Below are positions 14,863 to 21,935 of a stretch of DNA of 24,156 bases, piece by piece; positions within the stretch are counted from its first letter, which is position 1; each line of letters starts with the position of its first letter. Below the pieces are notes generated by a model that did no database searches, had not been told where the DNA came from, and saw only the letters and a program-made list of their open reading frames with translations. Origin of the DNA: CAZNUM01 sp046861615 (GTDB lineage: Bacteria > Fidelibacterota > Marinisomatia > Marinisomatales > TCS55). Location of the stretch: NCBI GenBank assembly GCA_046861615.1, contig JBHHUS010000030.1, positions 1-24,156 of the forward strand, read 5' to 3'. A program made the translations under genes and the position numbers.

Positions 14863-16073
14863 GATCGGTAATCGCTGAACGAAAATTGTTTTCTGATCTG
14901 GATCACAAGCAGGTACTGCGAACTTTGTGGAATGCCGCCATTTCCTGTAATGCCGGTGTTGCTTTATGGCGTTGCCCCCGGAGTGCGAGCATGCGCTTTC
15001 TGGCCGACTTTTCACCGGCGATTCAAAAAGAACGCCTTGATCTTCAAACTGTCACTCCCGGATTTGCTGTCAGCCCGTTTCTAAACCCTGAGGGTAATGA
15101 AAGTCTACTCTTAAAAGCACAGCTCTATTACATGCGAGGGCGGGAGACGGAACAGTTAGTTGAAACGGAACAAGTCCCCGCTTCATTTTGGGAAAAATTA
15201 AGTGACAAGAATCAAGGTTCCTGCCAGTACCATTTGAATATTCGCCCGGACACGGAAGTATCGGGGCAAAAGGATCATTTTATTCAGGTCGTATCCGATG
15301 GAATTGCAGCCATTAAACGGGGGCAGTTCGAAAAGGTGGTCGCGGCCCGCACCCTGGATTATCCCCTCTGGGATCAATTTGACGTGATAGATCAGTTTTT
15401 CCGACTGGAAGAAACCTACCGGGATGCCTTTGTGAACCTGGTTTCAATTCCTGGTCGTGGGACCTGGATGGGAGCCAGCCCTGAATTAATGGTGGAAGTT
15501 AATCGTGATCAACAATTCAGGACTGTCTCGATGGCAGGGACGCAACCATATCCGGTAGATGCTTCCCTGGCTCAGGCCGCCTGGAATCAGAAAGAGATCG
15601 AGGAACAGGCTCTGGTCAGCCGCTACATCATTGAGCAGTTTAAAACGATTCGCCTCCGTGAGTTTGAGGAAACCGGTCCCCGGACCGTCAGGGCCGGTGA
15701 TATGATTCACCTGAAAACTGAATTTTTTGTAGATATGAAAGCCACCCAATTTCCGGAATTGGGAACAGTCATGCTCCACTTATTACACCCTACTTCGGCG
15801 GTGTGCGGAATGCCCAAATTCCCCGCCCTTCAGTTTATTATTTCCAATGAAAACCTGAATCGTGAATTTTACAGTGGTTTCATCGGACCGGTGAATATTG
15901 ACCATGAAACGCGCTTATATGTTAATCTGCGCTGCATGCAGATTCTACGGACCAGGGTTGTTCTGTATGCCGGCGCCGGGATAACCCATGAATCCATTTC
16001 TGAGAAAGAATGGGAGGAAACCGCCTTAAAGTGCCGAACCCTGTTAAAGGTAATGAACGGAAATGAAAGCTGA
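14859..16073 (+). CDS. menF: Isochorismate synthase
   Basis: This 404-residue chorismate-utilising enzyme makes isochorismate, the entry step to menaquinone. The C-terminal chorismate-binding domain (from about 138) shows the general-base Lys159 in FEKVVAAR, SMAGTQPYP (224-232), LLHPTSAVCGMP (308-319), NREFYSGFIGP (334-344) and YAGAGIT (370-376). The N-terminal 130 residues are more variable, as in the family. It is of EntC/DhbC size. A salicylate or 2,3-dihydroxybenzoate role is unlikely given its position directly before menD, with which it overlaps by 11 bp. Confidence 0.93.
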   Translation: MRSVIAERKLFSDLDHKQVLRTLWNAAISCNAGVALWRCPRSASMRFLADFSPAIQKERLDLQTVTPGFAVSPFLNPEGNESLLLKAQLYYMRGRETEQLVETEQVPASFWEKLSDKNQGSCQYHLNIRPDTEVSGQKDHFIQVVSDGIAAIKRGQFEKVVAARTLDYPLWDQFDVIDQFFRLEETYRDAFVNLVSIPGRGTWMGASPELMVEVNRDQQFRTVSMAGTQPYPVDASLAQAAWNQKEIEEQALVSRYIIEQFKTIRLREFEETGPRTVRAGDMIHLKTEFFVDMKATQFPELGTVMLHLLHPTSAVCGMPKFPALQFIISNENLNREFYSGFIGPVNIDHETRLYVNLRCMQILRTRVVLYAGAGITHESISEKEWEETALKCRTLLKVMNGNES

Positions 16074-17748
16074 TATTAGTCCGATTCTGGATCTGGTGGA
16101 AATTTGCGCCCGGAAAGGTATTCGATATGCAGTTGTTTCACCAGGCTCCCGCTGCGCCCCCTTATTAATCGGTTTTGGAAATCATCCTGATATTACCACA
16201 ATTTCAGTGGTTGATGAGCGTTCAGCAGCCTATTTAGGTATGGGCCTGGCCCAGGCTTCAGGTTTACCGGTTGTATTGGTATCTACGTCCGGGACGGCAG
16301 CCGCAAATTATTTACCAGCAGTAACAGAGGCCTGGTACCAACGGGTACCTTTGATCGTTTTAACGGCTGATCGACCGCCGGAATGGATTGATCAATGGGA
16401 CGGTCAGACAATCCGGCAGGCCGGGATTTACGGTTCTTTCGTGAAACATTATTTCGAGTTTCCGGTAGAAGCTGTTCATCCTCAAGCCCGCTGGCAGACC
16501 CAACGATTAGTGAATGAAGCCGTGAATTCGGCGCTTGACTCCCCTCAAGGACCGGTTCATCTCAATGTACCAATTCGTGAACCTTTTTATCCTGCCTCAG
16601 GGCAAAAGCACATTTTTAATTCCAAAGTTAAAATCATTGCACCTAATTTTGGCAAGAAGGTGTTATCAGATTCTAAGTGGGAAAATTTGGTTTCAGATTT
16701 GAACACGTTTGAGAAAATCCTGATTGTGGCAGGGCAACAGGAATTGAATCAACAATTCAATGACCGTCTGACTCAGTTGGGAAAACAATTGTCAATTCCG
16801 GTAGTGGCGGATGTAATTAGTAATTGTCAAGCGGTGGATAATTGTATCCGCAATGCGGATCTGATTTTCAAATATGGAGGCAGAGAATTACAACCGCAAT
16901 TACTGATTACCTTTGGTCGTACCCTGGTTTCTAAAAATTTAAAATTGTATCTACGGAAATATGGGCCCCGAGCTCACTGGCATGTGGGTGAAACATTCCC
17001 CGGAGATGTTTTTCAAGCGCTTACGAAAGTTATTGATGTGGATCCCTTGGCATTTCTAGAAAAGTGGTTGAAATCTAAAACGGCCTACTCCATATCCACG
17101 GATTATTACCAGCGAATTCAGGCTACTAGCCAACAACGGGTTCAGAGTTTAAAATTGCGGTTAAAAACCTGCTCTGAGTTTAATGAATTCCTGGCGGCAG
17201 AAATTATTTTGGGTAAGTTACCCCGTGACAGTAACCTGCATCTGGGAAATAGTATGCCCGTCCGGATTGTCAATATTCTGGGCTTGGATGATCCCACAAT
17301 TGAGGTCTGGTCCAACCGGGGCACATCCGGAATTGACGGCTCTCTCAGTACGACTGTAGGGCAAGCGCTGGCGAGGCCAACTGTTCTTCAAACTCTATTC
17401 ATTGGTGATCTGGCCTTTTTTTATGATCGGAACGGGCTGTGGTTGAAGGGTGGTCTTCCAGCAAATCTGCGAATCGTTCTTTTCAATAATGGTGGGGGCG
17501 GAATCTTCAAAATGATCCCTGGGCCCAGTGATCAATATGGAATTGAGGAACTGTTTACTACGCCTCATTCCAGAACGGGTGAATTGACAGCACGGGAGTT
17601 TGGTCTGGAATACGAACGGGTTTCCAGTATAAAAACTTTAAAAAAAGAATTAGGAAAATTTTTCCTGCCGGCGAGTCACCCAAAACTATTGGAAATAACT
17701 ACGGAGATGGAAATTAACAGCCGTTTTTACCGGGGCCTGTGGAAGTAG
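16063..17748 (+). CDS. menD: SEPHCHC synthase (ThDP-dependent)
   Basis: This 561-residue MenD joins isochorismate and 2-oxoglutarate to give 2-succinyl-5-enolpyruvyl-6-hydroxy-3-cyclohexene-1-carboxylate. N-terminal motifs are VVSPGSRCAPL (24-34), the ThDP-activating Glu52 in VVDERSAAY, TSGTAAANY (75-83), LTADRPPE (100-107) and GQTIRQ (114-119). The C-terminal ThDP/Mg site has SNRGTSGIDG, GDLAFFYDRNGL starting at Gly448, and NNGGGGIF (475-482). The length and all hallmarks are normal. It is translationally coupled to menF by overlap and followed by a 57-bp gap before menB. Confidence 0.96.
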   Translation: MKADISPILDLVEICARKGIRYAVVSPGSRCAPLLIGFGNHPDITTISVVDERSAAYLGMGLAQASGLPVVLVSTSGTAAANYLPAVTEAWYQRVPLIVLTADRPPEWIDQWDGQTIRQAGIYGSFVKHYFEFPVEAVHPQARWQTQRLVNEAVNSALDSPQGPVHLNVPIREPFYPASGQKHIFNSKVKIIAPNFGKKVLSDSKWENLVSDLNTFEKILIVAGQQELNQQFNDRLTQLGKQLSIPVVADVISNCQAVDNCIRNADLIFKYGGRELQPQLLITFGRTLVSKNLKLYLRKYGPRAHWHVGETFPGDVFQALTKVIDVDPLAFLEKWLKSKTAYSISTDYYQRIQATSQQRVQSLKLRLKTCSEFNEFLAAEIILGKLPRDSNLHLGNSMPVRIVNILGLDDPTIEVWSNRGTSGIDGSLSTTVGQALARPTVLQTLFIGDLAFFYDRNGLWLKGGLPANLRIVLFNNGGGGIFKMIPGPSDQYGIEELFTTPHSRTGELTAREFGLEYERVSSIKTLKKELGKFFLPASHPKLLEITTEMEINSRFYRGLWK

Positions 17749-17805
17749 AATTCATGAGTTGGAACTCCTTAAACCATTATTTTCCAGCAAATCGGAGGAC
17801 ATAAA

Positions 17806-18630
17806 ATGAAGTGGAAATATGATTGGAAACCAATCAAAGCGTTTCGAGAGATTAAATTTGATTATTTTGAGGGTATTGCCAAGATCAGTATCAATAGGCC
17901 GAAAGTCCATAATGCATTTACGCCGCTGACAGTTCAAGAAATGATGGAGGCCATGAATTATTGCCGGGATGATGAAAATATCCGGGTAATTATTATCTCG
18001 GGAGAAGGTGGCCGGGCTTTTTGCAGTGGCGGAGATCAGAGTGTTCGAGGGCAGGGTGGATATATTGGTGAAGATCAAGTACCGCGGCTGAATGTTCTGG
18101 AACTGCAGAAGCAGATTCGATCCATTCCTAAACCGGTGATTGCCATGGTAGCCGGTTGGGCAATTGGTGGAGGACATGTTCTACACGTGGTTTGTGATTT
18201 GACGATTGCGGCGGGGAATGCCCGCTTCGGACAGACCGGGCCGAAGGTTGGTTCCTTCGATGGCGGTTTTGGTGCCTCTTATCTGGCCCGGATTGTGGGG
18301 CAGAAAAAAGCCCGGGAAATCTGGTACCTTTGTGACCAGTACGATGCCCGGGAAGCGTTAGCCATGGGCTTAGTGAATAAAGTGGTGTCCCTGGAAAAAC
18401 TGGAGGAAACGACGGTGGAGTGGTGCCGAAAAATTATTCAACGCTCTCCCTTAGCCCTGCGCATGTTGAAGAGTGCCTTCAATGCTGAGCTGGATGGACA
18501 GGCGGGAATTCAGGAATTGGCCGGGAATGCTACATTGCTGTACTATATGACTGATGAAGCCCATGAAGGAAAACAGGCTTTCCTGGAAAAGCGGGACCCG
18601 GATTTCTCCAAGTATCCGAAATTCCCCTGA
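17806..18630 (+). CDS. menB: 1,4-dihydroxy-2-naphthoyl-CoA synthase
   Basis: This 274-residue crotonase-fold enzyme closes OSB-CoA to DHNA-CoA. It is very close to the E. coli sequence: INRPKVHNAFTPLTV, AFCSGGDQSVRG (71-82), MVAGWAIGGGHVLH (114-127), FGQTGPKVGSFDGGFGASYL (141-160), KKAREIWYLC (167-176), and QELAGNATLLYYMTDE near the end. The residue equivalent to E. coli Gly156 is Gly145 (QTG), the mark of type I, bicarbonate-dependent MenB. Type II enzymes have Asp there. A strong GGAGGA lies 6-7 bp before the ATG, so it is independently well translated. Confidence 0.97.
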   Translation: MKWKYDWKPIKAFREIKFDYFEGIAKISINRPKVHNAFTPLTVQEMMEAMNYCRDDENIRVIIISGEGGRAFCSGGDQSVRGQGGYIGEDQVPRLNVLELQKQIRSIPKPVIAMVAGWAIGGGHVLHVVCDLTIAAGNARFGQTGPKVGSFDGGFGASYLARIVGQKKAREIWYLCDQYDAREALAMGLVNKVVSLEKLEETTVEWCRKIIQRSPLALRMLKSAFNAELDGQAGIQELAGNATLLYYMTDEAHEGKQAFLEKRDPDFSKYPKFP

Positions 18631-18686
18631 TCAGATTTAGTGACAATATTTCTACGCCTTAAATAGTAAATGACCGTGTTCAAAAA

Positions 18687-19592
18687 ATGAATCTATCCGC
18701 CTGGATTCACTCCTTCCGTCTGCGGACGCTTCCCCTGGCCTTTGCCAGTATTATCACCGGCAGCGGACTTGCCTGGGCTGAGGGTTCTTTCCGCGGGCCG
18801 GTATTCGTTCTGGCCTTAATTACGACCCTCTTTTTACAGATCCTGTCGAATCTGGCCAATGATTATGGTGATTTCATCCACGGGGTGGATAATGATACCC
18901 GGGTTGGGCCTAAACGGACCCTCCAGGCCGGCTTACTGACACCTGAACAAATGATTCGGGGACTGTGGATAGTTTCATTTCTCGCTTCCATATTTGGTGT
19001 CTGGTTAATCCTGGAAAGTATTGGTTCTTTTAGCTGGAGCGCCTCTGGTGTGATGGCTGTCCTGGGACTATTAGCTATAGGCGCGGCTGTAACCTACACC
19101 ATGGGAAAAAATCCTTACGGTTATTCGGGACTGGGAGATGTGGCAGTCTTTTTCTTTTTTGGCTGGGTGGGGGTGCTGGGAACCTTTTTCTTACACAGTC
19201 ATTCCCTCTCCTGGTCGTTAGTACTTCCTGCCTCCACGATTGGCCTGTTCACAATGGCGGTCTTGAATATTAACAATATGCGCGATTCGAGAGCTGACTC
19301 TGAAGCCGGGAAACATACCCTGGTGGTTCGAATTGGGATTAAGAATGCCCGAATCTATCATTTAGTTCTAAACAGCGTTGCAGTAGGATTGACTTTGGTT
19401 TTCCTTGTCTGGAACGACCAGGGGATTGTCCCGCTTCATTATCTCTTTTTAATCCTGATCCCTGTTCTCGTGAAAATTAATCTGGGTATCCTGAATACGG
19501 ATTCATTAGAAGGATTAGACGTGTTTTTAAAAAGACAAGCTATTTTCACTTTCTTCTTTTCAGTCCTATTCAGTACCGGTATTAATCTATAA
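18687..19592 (+). CDS. menA: 1,4-dihydroxy-2-naphthoate polyprenyltransferase
   Basis: This 301-residue UbiA-superfamily membrane enzyme attaches the polyprenyl tail to DHNA, giving demethylmenaquinone. About eight to nine membrane spans are visible. The two Asp-rich motifs are NLANDYGDFIHGVDND (55-70) and NNMRDSRADSEAGKHTL (196-212), which bind Mg-diphosphate. The sequence RTLQAGLLTPEQM after the first motif is typical of MenA. The start is the ATG at 18687 with no good ribosome site, 56 bp after menB. The gene ends 2 bp before menC. Confidence 0.94.
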   Translation: MNLSAWIHSFRLRTLPLAFASIITGSGLAWAEGSFRGPVFVLALITTLFLQILSNLANDYGDFIHGVDNDTRVGPKRTLQAGLLTPEQMIRGLWIVSFLASIFGVWLILESIGSFSWSASGVMAVLGLLAIGAAVTYTMGKNPYGYSGLGDVAVFFFFGWVGVLGTFFLHSHSLSWSLVLPASTIGLFTMAVLNINNMRDSRADSEAGKHTLVVRIGIKNARIYHLVLNSVAVGLTLVFLVWNDQGIVPLHYLFLILIPVLVKINLGILNTDSLEGLDVFLKRQAIFTFFFSVLFSTGINL

Positions 19593-19594
19593 TC

Positions 19595-20635
19595 ATGAAG
19601 CTGAGGATTGAGGAATACACCCTTCATTTTCACCAGGTAGCCCGGACCTCCCGGAGTACTATGGCGAATCGAAAAGTCTGGTATTTTATCTTAGAAGATA
19701 AGGGGAAAACCGGAGTTGGAGAATGCGCTCTGCTTCCAGGGTTGAGTCCGGATAATGAACAGGAATTAAAACGCCAGTTTCAGCAGCTGGAATCAGACCC
19801 TGATTGTTGTCTTAGAAACGATTATGAATTAAAAAAGCTTCCGGCATTAAAGTTTGCGGTAGAAATGGCCCTTAAAGATTTAAAAGAAGGAGGGCGTCGA
19901 CTGTTGTTCCCTTCGTTATTTACCAACCAGGTGGTACCGATAAAAATTAATGGATTGATCTGGATGGGCTCCTATGAGACCATGTTGCGACAAATCGAAG
20001 AAAAACTGGCAGAAGGGTGGCGCTGCATTAAGTTAAAGATCGGTAGTTTAGAATTTAAGACGGAGCTGAAGTTACTCCAGCAAATTCGCTCCCGCTTCAA
20101 CCGGGATCAGCTCGAGTTGCGGGTGGACGCCAATGGTGCCTTTACTCCAGGAACTGTAATGGATCGACTGGAACATCTGGCTCAATTTGAATTACATTCC
20201 ATTGAACAGCCCCTTCAGCCGGGGAACTGGGAATTCCTGGCTGAGATTTGTCACCAAACTCCGCTTCCGATTGCATTGGACGAGGAATTAATTGCCTGCC
20301 GTGACTCACATCAACGGGAAGTACTGTTGGACCGGGTTCGTCCCCATTTTCTCGTGCTTAAACCTACCCTGTTGGGCGGATTTAAGGATTGTGAAGATTG
20401 GATAAAATTAGCGGAGGAGCGGGGAATTGGATGGTGGATTACTTCCGCTCTAGAGTCAAATATTGGTCTTAATGCCATTGCCCAATGGACGGCAACGAAA
20501 AAGAATCTTCATTACCAGGGGCTGGGAACAGGACAATTGTATTCCAACAATTTTCCTTCTCCTCTCCGGTCCGTCAGGGGAGAATTATGGTATGATCAGG
20601 GCTCTTCCTGGAATCTCTCAGCTCTGGGGTTATGA
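19595..20635 (+). CDS. menC: o-Succinylbenzoate synthase
   Basis: This 346-residue enolase-superfamily enzyme dehydrates SHCHC to o-succinylbenzoate. The active-site set is complete: Lys146 and Lys148 in CIKLKIG, metal ligands Asp178 in RVDANG, Glu204 in SIEQPL and Asp229 in ALDEE, and Lys256 in VLKPTLLGG. The N-terminal capping region has GVGECALLPGLS (40-51). The ATG lies 2 bp after the menA stop and the 3' end overlaps menE by 4 bp (ATGA). Length is usual for this group. Confidence 0.94.
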   Translation: MKLRIEEYTLHFHQVARTSRSTMANRKVWYFILEDKGKTGVGECALLPGLSPDNEQELKRQFQQLESDPDCCLRNDYELKKLPALKFAVEMALKDLKEGGRRLLFPSLFTNQVVPIKINGLIWMGSYETMLRQIEEKLAEGWRCIKLKIGSLEFKTELKLLQQIRSRFNRDQLELRVDANGAFTPGTVMDRLEHLAQFELHSIEQPLQPGNWEFLAEICHQTPLPIALDEELIACRDSHQREVLLDRVRPHFLVLKPTLLGGFKDCEDWIKLAEERGIGWWITSALESNIGLNAIAQWTATKKNLHYQGLGTGQLYSNNFPSPLRSVRGELWYDQGSSWNLSALGL

Positions 20636-21708
20636 AGGTAAATAAAAAATTGGACCGTCGATTACTGACGCTCACATCAGAAGAACTGACAGCCCGATGT
20701 AGAGAATCTTCAAAGAATGAGCGTCTACCCGGTTGGGAGCGACAGATCTATTCATTTGTAAGTCAGTGGATTGATGATTCACCTGAAATAATCTTAAAAA
20801 CGTCAGGGTCTACGGGTCGACCCCGCGAATTAAAGGTTTCAAAGTCAAGGATGGAAAATTCAGCTCGTCTCACCGGTTGTTCTTTAGGATTAAAACAGGG
20901 GGATCGGACTTTCCTCTGTTTACCCATGGATTATATTGCCGGAAAAATGATGGTGGTCCGGGCTCTGGTCTTGAAATTAAAACTTGTAGCAGTTAAACCC
21001 ACATCCCACCCGGTAGATTTATTGAACCAAACGGTTGAACTTGCGGCCATGGTGCCGCTTCAGTTGAGGAACAGTCTCGACAGCACCTCAATTCGCTTGA
21101 TTGACCAATTGCTGGTAGGCGGGGGACCAATATCACCGGATCTGGAAGACAGTATTCAGGAATTACCGATCCGGGTGGTAGAAACCTATGGAATGACTGA
21201 AACGTTAACCCATGTGGCCTACCGTTATTTGAACGGTTCCCGTCGATCAAAACTTTTTCAGGCTTTGAATGGAATTGAATTTAAACAGACACCGGAGGGC
21301 TGTCTTATCATCCAGGCACCGGAATTAAACCCTGACATAGTCGTTACCAGGGATTTGGTGGAATTGGAAAATAGTCATTCCTTCTGTTGGTTGGGACGGG
21401 CAGACAATGTAATCAATTCCGGGGGAATTAAAATAATTCCAGAACGGGTAGAACAAAAAATGGCTAATCACCTGAAATCACGTCCCTATTTCATAGCCGG
21501 AGTACCTGACCTAAAGCTGGGCCAAAGAGTCGTATTGATTGTAGAGGGTAAGGCTGATCTGCCGAGGGATTACGAAATTGGCCGAGGCTTGGAACAGTTT
21601 GAAAAACCCAGAGATATTTTTTACATTAAAAAATTCTGTTACACCGACTCAGGCAAAATAAAACGAAAGGAAACGATAAACCTCCTGAAAAAAATTCAAT
21701 CCTGGTAA
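20632..21708 (+). CDS. menE: o-Succinylbenzoate-CoA ligase, short form
   Basis: This 358-residue adenylate-forming enzyme activates OSB to OSB-CoA. Motifs are the P-loop TSGSTGRPRE (57-66), VETYGMTETLTH (183-194), WLGRADNVINSGGIKI (253-268), and the C-terminal catalytic lysine in YTDSGKIKRKE (337-347, Lys342). At 358 residues it is about 100 shorter than the Bacillus and E. coli enzymes. It lacks much of the usual N-terminal part but keeps both the adenylation core and the C-terminal lid, as in other compact MenE proteins. It is the last gene of the operon, overlapping menC, and is followed by AT-rich DNA. Confidence 0.93.
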   Translation: MKVNKKLDRRLLTLTSEELTARCRESSKNERLPGWERQIYSFVSQWIDDSPEIILKTSGSTGRPRELKVSKSRMENSARLTGCSLGLKQGDRTFLCLPMDYIAGKMMVVRALVLKLKLVAVKPTSHPVDLLNQTVELAAMVPLQLRNSLDSTSIRLIDQLLVGGGPISPDLEDSIQELPIRVVETYGMTETLTHVAYRYLNGSRRSKLFQALNGIEFKQTPEGCLIIQAPELNPDIVVTRDLVELENSHSFCWLGRADNVINSGGIKIIPERVEQKMANHLKSRPYFIAGVPDLKLGQRVVLIVEGKADLPRDYEIGRGLEQFEKPRDIFYIKKFCYTDSGKIKRKETINLLKKIQSW

Positions 21709-21738
21709 CCAATTCGCGTTTTTGATGTTTCTGTTTAT

Positions 21739-21760
21739 TATGATATTCATAAATATCATA
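21739..21760 (+). repeat. AT-rich perfect hairpin in the menE-clc convergent spacer
   Basis: A perfect 9-bp stem TATGATATT / AATATCATA with a CATA loop lies 30 bp past the menE stop. No T run follows, so an intrinsic terminator is doubtful. The rest of the 227-bp spacer (21709-21935) is strongly AT-rich. It also has a longer imperfect pair AACCCGATATT / AATACCGGGTT (21873-21883 and 21923-21933, one mismatch) just past the clc stop, possibly ending transcription from that side. Confidence 0.35.
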
Positions 21761-21935
21761 GTTATAAGTATATTAATTATAAAATGAATAATTTGATAAT
21801 TTAACATAATTATATTAATTCATTATTATCACTTAAAAAGGAAAAATAGGATTAATTACCATAATACCGAATAACCCGATATTCTGAGATTCGAAATATG
21901 GCCTAAATGACAGATTTATTAAAATACCGGGTTGG

